64,000 bases of DNA from contig OX439128.1 of the NCBI GenBank assembly GCA_949318235.1, positions 56,691,009 through 56,755,008 on the forward strand, given 5' to 3'. A program made the translations under genes and the position numbers. This DNA comes from Ecdyonurus torrentis. Taxonomy: Eukaryota; Arthropoda; Insecta; Ephemeroptera; Heptageniidae. Position 1 is the first letter of the stretch. Every line of letters begins with the position of its first letter. Of this stretch, positions 51,501 to 64,000 are shown in pieces. Below the pieces are notes generated by a model that was not told the origin of the DNA, made no database searches, and saw only the letters and a list, made by a program, of their open reading frames with translations.

Positions 51501-54500
51501 TTGTAGTTCATATGAAGAAAAAAAAAGTTTGTAACTCGAATTCCAATTGAGATAGAAAGTTGCGGTTTTGAAATAAAGTGATGCAAAACGCTCTATAGTA
51601 CTAAATTCACCTCTAGAAACAAAATTGAGAAAAAAAATTTCGAAAAAAATTGTGCTTTTCAGATTCTGAAAACGATTTTTGATGATATCTCAGAAACTAA
51701 TAATGCTACAGACTTACGGTTTGAACTGAAATGTATCACTTTGAAATGTCTAACGAAAAGTTTATTACACTTTAGTCGCAAAAAATAAAACTTTCTCAGT
51801 TTTTGAGAATTTTCGTATTTTCTTACCGAAGTCTATAGCATTGTAGCCCATATGAAGAAAAAAAAAATTTGTAACTCGAGTTCCAATTGAGATAGAAAGT
51901 TGCGGTTTTGAAATACAGTGATGCAAAACGCTCTATAGTTTTCAATTCACCTCTAGAAACAAATTTGAGAAAAATAATTTTTCCAAAAAAATTGTGTTTT
52001 TCAGTTTCTGAAAACGATTTTTCATGATATCTCAGAAACTAATAATGCTACAGACTTACGGTTTGAACTGAAATGTATCACTTTGAAATGTCTAACGAAA
52101 AGTTTATTACACTTTAGTCGCAAAAAATAAAATTTTCTCAGTTTTTGAGAATTTTCGTATTTTCTTACCGATGTCTATAGCATTGTATCCCATATGAAGA
52201 AAAAAAAAGTTTGTAACTCGAGTTCCAATTAAGATAGAAAGTTGCGGTTTTGAAATAAAGTGATGCAAAACGCTCTATAGTTTTAAATTCACCTCTAGAA
52301 ACAAATTTGAGAAAAATAATTTTTCCAAATAAATTGTGTTTTTCAGTTTCTGAAAACGATTTTTGATGATATCTCAGAAACTAATAATGCTACAGACTTA
52401 CGGTTTGAACTGAAATGTATCACTTTGAAATGTCTAACGAAAAGTTTATTACACTTTAGTCGCAAAAAATAAAACTTTCTCAGTTTTTGAGAATTTTCGT
52501 ATTTTCTTACCGAAGTCTATAGCATTGTAGCGCATATGAAGAAAAAAAAAGTTTGTTTCTCGAGTTCCAATTGAGATAGAAAGTTGCGGTTTTGAAATAA
52601 AGTGATGCAAAACGCTCTATAGTTTTAAATTCACCTCTAGAAACAAATTTGAGAAAAATAATTTTTCCAAAAAAATTGTGTTTTTCAGTTTCTGAAAACG
52701 ATTTGTCATGATATCTCAGAAACTAATAATGCTACAGACTTACGGTTTGAACTGAAATGTATCACTTTGAAATGTCTTATGAAAAGTTTATAACTTTTTA
52801 GTCGCAAAAACTAAAACTTTCTCAGTTTTTGAGAATTTTCGAATTTTCTTACCGAAGTCTATAGCATTGTAGCCCATATGAAGAAAAAAAAAGTTTGTAA
52901 CTCAAGTTCTAATTGAGATGTAAAGTTGTGGTTTTGAAATAAAGTGATGCAAAACGCTCTATAGTACTAAATTCACCTCCAGAAACAAAATTGAGAAAAA
53001 AAATTTTCCAAAAAAATTGTGTTTTTCAGTTTCTGAAAACGATTTTTCATGATATCTCAGAAACTAATAATGCTACAGACTTACGGTTTGAACTGAAATG
53101 TATCACTTTGAAATGTCTTATGAAAAGTTTATAACACTTGAGTCGCAAAAAATAAAACTTTCTCAGTTTTTGAGAATTTTTGTATTTTCTTACCGAAGTC
53201 TATAGCATTGTAGCCCATATGAAGAAAAAAAAAGTTTGTAACTCGAGTTCCAATTGAGATAGAAAGTTGCGGTTTTGAAATAAAGTGATGCAAAACGCTC
53301 TATAGTTTTAAATTCACCTCTAGAAACAAATTTGAGAAAAATAATTTTTCCAAAAAAATTGTGTTTTTCAGTTTCTGAAAACGATTTTTCATGATATCTC
53401 AGAAACTAATAATGCTACAGACTTACGGTTTGAACTGAAATGTATCACTTTGAAATGTCTTATGAAAAGTTTATAACACTTTAGTCGCAAAAACTAAAAC
53501 TTTCTCAGTTTTTGAGAATTTTCGAATTTTCTTACCGATGTCTATAGCATTGTAGCCCATATGAAGAAAAAAAAGTTTGTAACTCGAGTTTTCATTGAGA
53601 TGGAAAGTTGTGGTTTTGAAATAAAGTGATGCAAAACGCTCTATAGTACTAAATTCACCTCTAGAAACAAAATTGAGAAAAAAAATATTTCGAAAAAAAT
53701 TGTGTTTTTCAGATTCTGAAAACGATTTTTGATGATATCTCAGAAATTTAATAATGCTACAGACTTACGGTTTGAACTGAAATGTATCACTTTGAAATGT
53801 CCAACGAAAAGTTTATTACATTTTAGTAGCAAAAAATAAAACTTTCTCAGTTTTTGAGAATTTTCGTATTTTCTTACCGAAGTCTATAGCATTGTAGTTC
53901 ATATGAAGAAAAAAAAAGTTTGTAACTCGAATTCCAATTGAGAAAGAAAGTTGCGGTTTTGAAATAAAGTGATGCAAAACGCTCTATAGTACTAAATTCA
54001 CCTCTAGAAACAAAATTGAGAAAAAAAATTTCGAAAAAAATTGTGCTTTTCAGATTCTGAAAACGATTTTTGATGATATCTCAGAAACTAATAATGCTAC
54101 AGACTTACGGTTTGAACTGAAATGTATCACTTTGAAATGTCTTATGAAAAGTTTATAACACTTTAGTCGCAAAAACTAAAACTTTCTCAGTTTTTGAGAA
54201 TTTTCGAATTTTCTTACCGATGTCTATAGCATTGTAGCCCATATGAAGAAAAAAAAGTTTGTAACTCGAGTTTTCATTGAGATGGAAAGTTGTGGTTTTG
54301 AAATAAAGTGATGCAAAACGCTCTATAGTACTAAATTCACCTCTAGAAACAAAATTGAGAAAAAAAATATTTCGAAAAAAATTGTGTTTTTCAGATTCTG
54401 AAAACGATTTTTGATGATATCTCAGAAATTTAATAATGCTACAGACTTACGGTTTGAACTGAAATGTATCACTTTGAAATGTCCAACGAAAAGTTTATTA

Positions 54501-54745
54501 CATTTAAGTAGCAAAAAATAAAACTTTCTCAGTTTTTGAGAATTTTCGTATTTTCTTACCGAAGTCTATAGCATTGTAGTTCATATGAAGAAAAAAAAAG
54601 TTTGTAACTCGAATTCCAATTGAGATAGAAAGTTGCGGTTTTGAAATAAAGTGATGCAAAACGCTCTATAGTACTAAATTCACCTCTAGAAACAAAATTG
54701 AGAAAAAAAATTTCGAAAAAAATTGTGCTTTTCAGATTCTGAAAA
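48600..54745 (+). repeat. 18-monomer HOR of array 2, copy 1 (6,145 bp)
   Basis: Every rare marker tested recurs exactly 6,145 bp downstream. These are CTCTAAAAACAAATTTG (49,223 and 55,368), TAGTCGAAAAAAC, AACTCAAGTTC (50,511/56,656 and 52,900/59,045), GATTATATCTCAG (near 51,000 and 57,145) and the single-base change TAGCGCATATG (52,531 and 58,676). Inside the unit, a seven-monomer (2,389-bp) repeat is nested, seen by the two AACTCAAGTTC units and by AGAAATTTAATAATG at 51,353 and 53,745. Earlier array 2 sequence (about 45,000-48,000) is a partial relative at about 4,441 bp (13 monomers). Confidence 0.88.
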
Positions 54746-57700
54746 CGATTTTTGATGATATCTCAGAAACTAATAATGCTACAGACTTACGGTTTGAACT
54801 GAAATGTATCACTTTGAAATGTCTAACGAAAAGTTTATTACACTTTAGTCGCAAAAAATAAAACTTTCTCAGTTTTTGAGAATTTTCGTATTTTCTTACC
54901 GAAGTCTATAGCATTGTAGCCCATATGAAGAAAAAAAAAGTTTGTTTCTCGAGTTCCAATTGAGATAGAAAGTTGCGGTTTTGAAATAAAGTGATGCAAA
55001 ACGCTCTATAGTTTTAAATTCACCTCTAGAAACAAATTTGAGAAAAATAATTTTTCCAAAAAAATTGTGTTTTTCAGTTTCTGAAAACGATTTTTCATGA
55101 TATCTCAGAAACTAATAATGCTACAGATTTACGGTTTGAACTGAAATGTATCACTTTGAAATGTCTTATGAAAAGTTTATAACTTTTTAGTCGAAAAAAC
55201 TAAAACTTTCTCAGTTTTTGAGAATTCTCGTATTTTCTTACCGAAGTCTATAGCATTGTAGCCCATATGAAGAAAAAAAAAGTTTGTAACTCGAGTTCCA
55301 ATTGAGATAGAAAGTTGCGGTTTTGAAATAAAGTGATGCAAAACGCTCTATAGTTTTAAATTCACCTCTAAAAACAAATTTGAGAAAAATAATTTTTCCA
55401 AAAAAATTGTGTTTTTCAGTTTCTGAAAACGATTTGTCATGATATCTCAGAAACTAATAATGCTACAGACTTACGGTTTGAACTGAAATGTATCACTTTG
55501 AAATGTCTTATGAAAAGTTTATAACACTTAAGTCGCAAAAAATAAAACTTTCTCAGTTTTTGAGAATTTTCGAATTTTCTTACCGATGTCTAAAGCATTG
55601 TAGCCCATATGAAGAAAAAAAAGTTTGTAACTCGAGTTTTAATTGAGATGGAAAGTTGTGGTTTTGAAATAAAGTGATGCAAAACGCTCTATAGTACTAA
55701 ATTCACCTCTAGAAACAAAATTGAGAAAAAAAATATTTCGAAAAAAATTGTGTTTTTCAGATTCTGAAAACGATTTTTGATGATATCTCAGAAACTAATA
55801 ATGCTACAGACTTACGGTTTGAACTGAAATGTATCACTTTGAAATGTCTAACGAAAAGTTTATTACACTTTAGTCGCAAAAAATAAAACTTTCTCAGTTT
55901 TTGAGAATTCTCGTATTTTCTTACCGAAGTCTATAGCATTGTAGCCCATATGAAGAAAAAAAAAGTTTGTAACTCGAGTTTCAATTGAGATAGAAAGTTG
56001 CGGTTTTGAAATAAAGTGATGCAAAACGCTCTATAGTTTTAAATTCACCTCTAGAAACAAATTTGAGAAAAATAATTTTTCCAAAAAAATTGTGTTTTTC
56101 AGTTTCTGAAAACGATTTTTGATGATATCTCAGAAACTAATAATGCTACAGACTTACGGTTTGAACTTAAATGTATCACTTTGAAATGTCTAACGAAAAG
56201 TTTATTACACTTTAGTCGCAAAAAATAAAACTTTCTCAGTTTTTGAGAATTTTCGTATTTTCTTACCGAAGTCTATAGCATTGTATCCCATATGAAGAAA
56301 AAAAAAGTTTGTTTCTCGAGTTCCAATTGAGATAGAAAGTTGCGGTTTTGAAATAAAGTGATGCAAAACGCTCTATAGTTTTAAATTCACCTCTAGAAAC
56401 AAATTTGAGAAAAATAATTTTTCCAAAAAAATTGTGTTTTTCAGTTTCTGAAAACGATTTTTCATGATATCTCAGAAACTAATAATGCTACAGACTTACG
56501 GTTTGAACTGAAATGTATCACTTTGAAATGTCTTATGAAAAGTTTATAACTTTTTAGTCGCAAAAACTAAAACTTTCTCAGTTTTTGAGAATTTTCGAAT
56601 TTTCTTACCGAAGTCTATAGCATTGTAGCCCATATGAAGAAAAAAAAAGTTTGTAACTCAAGTTCTAATTGAGATGTAAAGTTGTGGTTTTGAAATAAAG
56701 TGATGCAAAACGCTCTATAGTACTAAATTCACCTCCAGAAACAAAATTGAGAAAAAAAATTTTCCAAAAAAATTGTGTTTTTCAGTTTCTGAAAACGATT
56801 TTTCATGATATCTCAGAAACTAATAATGCTACAGACTTACGGTTTGAACTGAAATGTATCACTTTGAAATGTCCAACGAAAAGTTTATTACATTTTAGTA
56901 GCAAAAAATAAAACTTTCTCAGTTTTTGAGAATTTTCGTATTTTCTTACCGAAGTCTATAGCATTGTAGTTCATATGAAGAAAAAAAAAGTTTGTAACTC
57001 GAATTCCAATTGAGAAAGAAAGTTGCGGTTTTGAAATAAAGTGATGCAAAACGCTCTATAGTACTAAATTCACCTCTAGAAACAAAATTGAGAAAAAAAA
57101 TTTCGAAAAAAATTGTGCTTTTCAGATTCTGAAAACGATTTTTGATTATATCTCAGAAACTAATAATGCTACAGACTTACGGTTTGAACTGAAATGTATC
57201 ACTTTGAAATGTCTTATGAAAAGTTTATAACACTTTAGTCGCAAAAACTAAAACTTTCTCAGTTTTTGAGAATTTTCGAATTTTCTTACCGATGTCTATA
57301 GCATTGTAGCCCATATGAAGAAAAAAAAGTTTGTAACTCGAGTTTTCATTGAGATGGAAAGTTGTGGTTTTGAAATAAAGTGATGCAAAACGCTCTATAG
57401 TACTAAATTCACCTCTAGAAACAAAATTGAGAAAAAAAATATTTCGAAAAAAATTGTGTTTTTCAGATTCTGAAAACGATTTTTGATGATATCTCAGAAA
57501 TTTAATAATGCTACAGACTTACGGTTTGAACTGAAATGTATCACTTTGAAATGTCCAACGAAAAGTTTATTACATTTAAGTAGCAAAAAATAAAACTTTC
57601 TCAGTTTTTGAGAATTTTCGTATTTTCTTACCGAAGTCTATAGCATTGTAGTTCATATGAAGAAAAAAAAAGTTTGTAACTCGAATTCCAATTGAGATAG

Positions 57701-60700
57701 AAAGTTGCGGTTTTGAAATAAAGTGATGCAAAACGCTCTATAGTACTAAATTCACCTCTAGAAACAAAATTGAGAAAAAAAATTTCGAAAAAAATTGTGC
57801 TTTTCAGATTCTGAAAACGATTTTTGATGATATCTCAGAAACTAATAATGCTACAGACTTACGGTTTGAACTGAAATGTATCACTTTGAAATGTCTAACG
57901 AAAAGTTTATTACACTTTAGTCGCAAAAAATAAAACTTTCTCAGTTTTTGAGAATTTTCGTATTTTCTTACCGAAGTCTATAGCATTGTAGCCCATATGA
58001 AGAAAAAAAAAATTTGTAACTCGAGTTCCAATTGAGATAGAAAGTTGCGGTTTTGAAATACAGTGATGCAAAACGCTCTATAGTTTTCAATTCACCTCTA
58101 GAAACAAATTTGAGAAAAATAATTTTTCCAAAAAAATTGTGTTTTTCAGTTTCTGAAAACGATTTTTCATGATATCTCAGAAACTAATAATGCTACAGAC
58201 TTACGGTTTGAACTGAAATGTATCACTTTGAAATGTCTAACGAAAAGTTTATTACACTTTAGTCGCAAAAAATAAAATTTTCTCAGTTTTTGAGAATTTT
58301 CGTATTTTCTTACCGATGTCTATAGCATTGTATCCCATATGAAGAAAAAAAAAGTTTGTAACTCGAGTTCCAATTAAGATAGAAAGTTGCGGTTTTGAAA
58401 TAAAGTGATGCAAAACGCTCTATAGTTTTAAATTCACCTCTAGAAACAAATTTGAGAAAAATAATTTTTCCAAAAAAATTGTGTTTTTCAGTTTCTGAAA
58501 ACGATTTTTGATGATATCTCAGAAACTAATAATGCTACAGACTTACGGTTTGAACTGAAATGTATCACTTTGAAATGTCTAACGAAAAGTTTATTACACT
58601 TTAGTCGCAAAAAATAAAACTTTCTCAGTTTTTGAGAATTTTCGTATTTTCTTACCGAAGTCTATAGCATTGTAGCGCATATGAAGAAAAAAAAAGTTTG
58701 TTTCTCGAGTTCCAATTGAGATAGAAAGTTGCGGTTTTGAAATAAAGTGATGCAAAACGCTCTATAGTTTTAAATTCACCTCTAGAAACAAATTTGAGAA
58801 AAATAATTTTTCCAAAAAAATTGTGTTTTTCAGTTTCTGAAAACGATTTGTCATGATATCTCAGAAACTAATAATGCTACAGACTTACGGTTTGAACTGA
58901 AATGTATCACTTTGAAATGTCTTATGAAAAGTTTATAACTTTTTAGTCGCAAAAACTAAAACTTTCTCAGTTTTTGAGAATTTTCGAATTTTCTTACCGA
59001 AGTCTATAGCATTGTAGCCCATATGAAGAAAAAAAAAGTTTGTAACTCAAGTTCTAATTGAGATGTAAAGTTGTGGTTTTGAAATAAAGTGATGCAAAAC
59101 GCTCTATAGTACTAAATTCACCTCCAGAAACAAAATTGAGAAAAAAAATTTTCCAAAAAAATTGTGTTTTTCAGTTTCTGAAAACGATTTTTCATGATAT
59201 CTCAGAAACTAATAATGCTACAGACTTACGGTTTGAACTGAAATGTATCACTTTGAAATGTCTTATGAAAAGTTTATAACACTTGAGTCGCAAAAAATAA
59301 AACTTTCTCAGTTTTTGAGAATTTTTGTATTTTCTTACCGAAGTCTATAGCATTGTAGCCCATATGAAGAAAAAAAAAGTTTGTAACTCGAGTTCCAATT
59401 GAGATAGAAAGTTGCGGTTTTGAAATAAAGTGATGCAAAACGCTCTATAGTTTTAAATTCACCTCTAGAAACAAATTTGAGAAAAATAATTTTTCCAAAA
59501 AAATTGTGTTTTTCAGTTTCTGAAAACGATTTTTCATGATATCTCAGAAACTAATAATGCTACAGACTTACGGTTTGAACTGAAATGTATCACTTTGAAA
59601 TGTCTTATGAAAAGTTTATAACACTTTAGTCGCAAAAACTAAAACTTTCTCAGTTTTTGAGAATTTTCGAATTTTCTTACCGATGTCTATAGCATTGTAG
59701 CCCATATGAAGAAAAAAAAGTTTGTAACTCGAGTTTTCATTGAGATGGAAAGTTGTGGTTTTGAAATAAAGTGATGCAAAACGCTCTATAGTACTAAATT
59801 CACCTCTAGAAACAAAATTGAGAAAAAAAATATTTCGAAAAAAATTGTGTTTTTCAGATTCTGAAAACGATTTTTGATGATATCTCAGAAATTTAATAAT
59901 GCTACAGACTTACGGTTTGAACTGAAATGTATCACTTTGAAATGTCCAACGAAAAGTTTATTACATTTTAGTAGCAAAAAATAAAACTTTCTCAGTTTTT
60001 GAGAATTTTCGTATTTTCTTACCGAAGTCTATAGCATTGTAGTTCATATGAAGAAAAAAAAAGTTTGTAACTCGAATTCCAATTGAGAAAGAAAGTTGCG
60101 GTTTTGAAATAAAGTGATGCAAAACGCTCTATAGTACTAAATTCACCTCTAGAAACAAAATTGAGAAAAAAAATTTCGAAAAAAATTGTGCTTTTCAGAT
60201 TCTGAAAACGATTTTTGATGATATCTCAGAAACTAATAATGCTACAGACTTACGGTTTGAACTGAAATGTATCACTTTGAAATGTCTTATGAAAAGTTTA
60301 TAACACTTTAGTCGCAAAAACTAAAACTTTCTCAGTTTTTGAGAATTTTCGAATTTTCTTACCGATGTCTATAGCATTGTAGCCCATATGAAGAAAAAAA
60401 AGTTTGTAACTCGAGTTTTCATTGAGATGGAAAGTTGTGGTTTTGAAATAAAGTGATGCAAAACGCTCTATAGTACTAAATTCACCTCTAGAAACAAAAT
60501 TGAGAAAAAAAATATTTCGAAAAAAATTGTGTTTTTCAGATTCTGAAAACGATTTTTGATGATATCTCAGAAATTTAATAATGCTACAGACTTACGGTTT
60601 GAACTGAAATGTATCACTTTGAAATGTCCAACGAAAAGTTTATTACATTTAAGTAGCAAAAAATAAAACTTTCTCAGTTTTTGAGAATTTTCGTATTTTC

Positions 60701-60890
60701 TTACCGAAGTCTATAGCATTGTAGTTCATATGAAGAAAAAAAAAGTTTGTAACTCGAATTCCAATTGAGATAGAAAGTTGCGGTTTTGAAATAAAGTGAT
60801 GCAAAACGCTCTATAGTACTAAATTCACCTCTAGAAACAAAATTGAGAAAAAAAATTTCGAAAAAAATTGTGCTTTTAAGATTCTGAAAA
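54746..60890 (+). repeat. 18-monomer HOR of array 2, copy 2
   Basis: Directly adjacent to copy 1 and nearly identical. Only single-base differences were noticed, such as TTCCAAATAAATTG in copy 1 (near 52,325) against TTCCAAAAAAATTG, and GTGCTTTTAAGATTC near 60,870 in place of GTGCTTTTCAGATTC. The match continues to about 61,050 and then breaks: copy 1 goes on with GTTTGTTTCTCGAG while this side continues AATTTGTAACTCGAG. Confidence 0.87.
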
Positions 60891-63800
60891 CGATTTTTGA
60901 TGATATCTCAGAAACTAATAATGCTACAGACTTACGGTTTGAACTGAAATGTATCACTTTGAAATGTCTAACGAAAAGTTTATTACACTTTAGTCGCAAA
61001 AAATAAAACTTTCTCAGTTTTTGAGAATTTTCGTATTTTCTTACCGAAGTCTATAGCATTGTAGCCCATATGAAGAAAAAAAAAATTTGTAACTCGAGTT
61101 CCAATTGAGATAGAAAGTTGCGGTTTTGAAATACAGTGATGCAAAACGCTCTATAGTTTTCAATTCACCTCTAGAAACAAATTTGAGAAAAATAATTTTT
61201 CCAAAAAAATTGTGTTTTTCAGTTTCTGAAAACGATTTTTCATGATATCTCAGAAACTAATAATGCTACAGACTTACGGTTTGAACTGAAATGTATCACT
61301 TTGAAATGTCTAACGAAAAGTTTATTACACTTTAGTCGCAAAAAATAAAATTTTCTCAGTTTTTGAGAATTTTCGTATTTTCTTACCGATGTCTATAGCA
61401 TTGTATCCCATATGAAGAAAAAAAAAGTTTGTAACTCGAGTTCCAATTAAGATAGAAAGTTGCGGTTTTGAAATAAAGTGATGCAAAACGCTCTATAGTT
61501 TTAAATTCACCTCTAGAAACAAATTTGAGAAAAATAATTTTTCCAAAAAAATTGTGTTTTTCAGTTTCTGAAAACGATTTTTGATGATATCTCAGAAACT
61601 AATAATGCTACAGACTTACGGTTTGAACTGAAATGTATCACTTTGAAATGTCTAACGAAAAGTTTATTACACTTTAGTCGCAAAAAATAAAACTTTCTCA
61701 GTTTTTGAGAATTTTCGTATTTTCTTACCGAAGTCTATAGCATTGTAGCCCATATGAAGAAAAAAAAAGTTTGTTTCTCGAGTTCCAATTGAGATAGAAA
61801 GTTGCGGTTTTGAAATAAAGTGATGCAAAACGCTCTATAGTTTTAAATTCACCTCTAGAAACAAATTTGAGAAAAATAATTTTTCCAAAAAAATTGTGTT
61901 TTTCAGTTTCTGAAAACGATTTTTCATGATATCTCAGAAACTAATAATGCTACAGATTTACGGTTTGAACTGAAATGTATCACTTTGAAATGTCTTATGA
62001 AAAGTTTATAACTTTTTAGTCGCAAAAACTAAAACTTTCTCAGTTTTTGAGAATTCTCGTATTTTCTTACCGAAGTCTATAGCATTGTAGCCCATATGAA
62101 GAAAAAAAAAGTTTGTAACTCGAGTTCCAATTGAGATAGAAAGTTGCGGTTTTGAAATAAAGTGATGCAAAACGCTCTATAGTTTTAAATTCACCTCTAA
62201 AAACAAATTTGAGAAAAATAATTTTTCCAAAAAAATTGTGTTTTTCAGTTTCTGAAAACGATTTGTCATGATATCTCAGAAACTAATAATGCTACAGACT
62301 TACGGTTTGAACTGAAATGTATCACTTTGAAATGTCTTATGAAAAGTTTATAACACTTAAGTCGCAAAAAATAAAACTTTCTCAGTTTTTGAGAATTTTC
62401 GAATTTTCTTACCGATGTCTAAAGCATTGTAGCCCATATGAAGAAAAAAAAGTTTGTAACTCGAGTTTTAATTGAGATGGAAAGTTGTGGTTTTGAAATA
62501 AAGTGATGCAAAACGCTCTATAGTACTAAATTCACCTCTAGAAACAAAATTGAGAAAAAAAATATTTCGAAAAAAATTGTGTTTTTCAGATTCTGAAAAC
62601 GATTTTTGATGATATCTCAGAAACTAATAATGCTACAGACTTACGGTTTGAACTGAAATGTATCACTTTGAAATGTCTAACGAAAAGTTTATTACACTTT
62701 AGTCGCAAAAAATTAAACTTTCTCAGTTTTTGAGAATTCTCGTATTTTCTTACCGAAGTCTATAGCATTGTAGCCCATATGAAGAAAAAAAAAGTTTGTA
62801 ACTCGAGTTTCAATTGAGATAGAAAGTTGCGGTTTTGAAATAAAGTGATGCAAAACGCTCTATAGTTTTAAATTCACCTCTAGAAACAAATTTGAGAAAA
62901 ATAATTTTTCCAAAAAAATTGTGTTTTTCAGTTTCTGAAAACGATTTTTGATGATATCTCAGAAACTAATAATGCTACAGACTTACGGTTTGAACTTAAA
63001 TGTATCACTTTGAAATGTCTAACGAAAAGTTTATTACACTTTAGTCGCAAAAAATAAAACTTTCTCAGTTTTTGAGAATTTTCGTATTTTCTTACCGAAG
63101 TCTATAGCATTGTATCCCATATGAAGAAAAAAAAAGTTTGTTTCTCGAGTTCCAATTGAGATAGAAAGTTGCGGTTTTGAAATAAAGTGATGCAAAACGC
63201 TCTATAGTTTTAAATTCACCTCTAGAAACAAATTTGAGAAAAATAATTTTTCCAAAAAAATTGTGTTTTTCAGTTTCTGAAAACGATTTTTCATGATATC
63301 TCAGAAACTAATAATGCTACAGACTTACGGTTTGAACTGAAATGTATCACTTTGAAATGTCTTATGAAAAGTTTATAACTTTTTAGTCGCAAAAACTAAA
63401 ACTTTCTCAGTTTTTGAGAATTTTCGAATTTTCTTACCGAAGTCTATAGCATTGTAGCCCATATGAAGAAAAAAAAGTTTGTAACTCAAGTTCTAATTGA
63501 GATGTAAAGTTGTGGTTTTGAAATAAAGTGATGCAAAACGCTCTATAGTACTAAATTCACCTCCAGAAACAAAATTGAGAAAAAAAATTTTCCAAAAAAA
63601 TTGTGTTTTTCAGTTTCTGAAAACGATTTTTCATGATATCTCAGAAACTAATAATGCTACAGACTTACGGTTTGAACTGAAATGTATCACTTTGAAATGT
63701 CTTATGAAAAGTTTATAACACTTGAGTCGCAAAAAATAAAACTTTCTCAGTTTTTGAGAATTTTTGTATTTTCTTACCGAAGTCTATAGCATTGTAGCCC

Positions 63801-64000
63801 ATATGAAGAAAAAAAAAGTTTGTAACTCGAGTTCCAATTGAGATAGAAAGTTGCGGTTTTGAAATAAAGTGATGCAAAACGCTCTATAGTTTTAAATTCA
63901 CCTCTAGAAACAAATTTGAGAAAAATAATTTTTCCAAAAAAATTGTGTTTTTCAGTTTCTGAAAACGATTTTTCATGATATCTCAGAAACTAATAATGCT
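60891..64000 (+). repeat. Third, rearranged partial copy of the array 2 HOR
   Basis: The remainder is a mosaic. About 61,050-61,700 matches 58,000-58,650 at an offset of nine monomers (about 3,073 bp; markers AAATACAGTGATG and CAATTAAGATAG). About 61,700-63,700 matches 54,900-56,870 at about 6,828 bp (20 monomers; CTCTAAAAACAAATT at 62,197, AACTCAAGTTC at 63,484). After 63,700 the CACTTGAGTCGC unit matches 59,265 at 4,439 bp. Such switching is expected from unequal exchange between misaligned HOR copies. Confidence 0.75.

Larger units (their letters stand above)
43956..64000 (+). repeat. Satellite array 2: tandem 341-342-bp monomers, about 59 copies
   Basis: TAGCCCATATGAAG and its variants recur at 43,991, 44,332, 44,674, 45,015 and 45,356, and with the same spacing to the window end. 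One monomer counted by hand has 99 G+C in 341. Landmarks in order: TAGCCCATATGAAGAAAAAA, AACTCGAGTT, GTTGCGGTTTTGAAATAAAG, GCAAAACGCTCTATAG, CACCTCTAGAAACAAA, a long A-rich tract, TTTTTCAGTTTCTGAAAACG, ATGATATCTCAGAAAC, ACTTACGGTTTGAACTG, TTATAACACTTTAGTCGC, CTCAGTTTTTGAGAA and TTTTCTTACCG. Two main variants differ at the A-rich tract: AATTTGAGAAAAATAATTTT versus AAAATTGAGAAAAAAAAT. A-runs vary by one to three bases. All copies share one orientation, the same as array 1. The array runs off the right edge mid-monomer. No genes were found in it. Confidence 0.97.

Noticed and set aside
60811..60999. 62-codon - strand open frame in array 2
   Set aside because: It exists only because a single base change (GTGCTTTTAAG near 60,870) alters a stop in one monomer copy. 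The other copies are closed.
1..64000. CRISPR array
   Set aside because: Repeats are contiguous whole monomers with no unique spacers, the units are 176 and 341 bp, and there are no cas genes.
43956..64000. TGTGTTTTTCAG as an intron 3' splice site
   Set aside because: It resembles a pyrimidine tract plus AG but is simply one arm of the repeated inverted repeat. No exon or coding context follows.
1..64000. tRNA, rRNA, telomere repeats or retroelement ends
   Set aside because: I looked for cloverleaf-like A/B boxes, short telomeric repeats, long terminal repeats and target-site duplications and saw none. All sequence is accounted for by the two monomers.

Overview
The window holds no recognisable gene. 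It is eukaryotic-type satellite DNA from end to end: two tandem arrays that meet at a sharp junction near 43,955. Array 1 (1 to about 43,955) is built from a 176-bp monomer, roughly 250 copies, about 37% GC by hand count of one consensus monomer. Array 2 (about 43,956 to 64,000) is built from a 341-342-bp monomer, roughly 59 copies, about 29% GC by hand count of one monomer. Both arrays are cut by the window edges, so each is larger than what is seen. All monomers lie in one orientation. I saw no transposon, unique-sequence island or inversion.

The sequence does not name the organism. The monomers are not human alpha satellite and I do not recognise either family. Hundreds of homogenised copies with layered higher-order repeats (HORs) fit pericentromeric or centromeric heterochromatin of an animal or plant with AT-rich DNA. 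This is inference; nothing here proves centromere function.

Layout of array 1. From 1 to about 14.2 kb it is a mosaic of older monomer types carrying long duplications (offsets 4,573, 5,101 and 3,694 bp, that is 26, 29 and 21 monomers). From about 14.2 kb to 43,955 two new monomer types, here called c and d, appear. They alternate as a 352-bp dimer in at least nine blocks, each usually followed by a type b monomer. Blocks and their flanks are copied again at 4,045, 5,628, 2,463 and 3,515 bp, and a 702-703-bp tetramer is tandemly repeated at about 38.2-41.15 kb.

Layout of array 2. The 341-bp monomers form longer HORs. An 18-monomer unit of 6,145 bp is present as two adjacent, nearly identical copies (about 48,600-54,745 and 54,746-60,890). 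Partial copies lie at 13- and 20-monomer offsets, and one monomer is perfectly duplicated at 44,517-45,263.

The most interesting relationship is that the two satellites are relatives. About half of the 341-bp monomer aligns with the 176-bp monomer (59 of 63 bases in the best stretch). The other half looks like a more diverged version of the same ancestral unit. The 341-bp repeat therefore probably began as a dimer. At two homologous places it has perfect short inverted repeats where array 1 has imperfect ones. The many 60-70-codon open frames are by-products of the repeat and are not annotated as genes.
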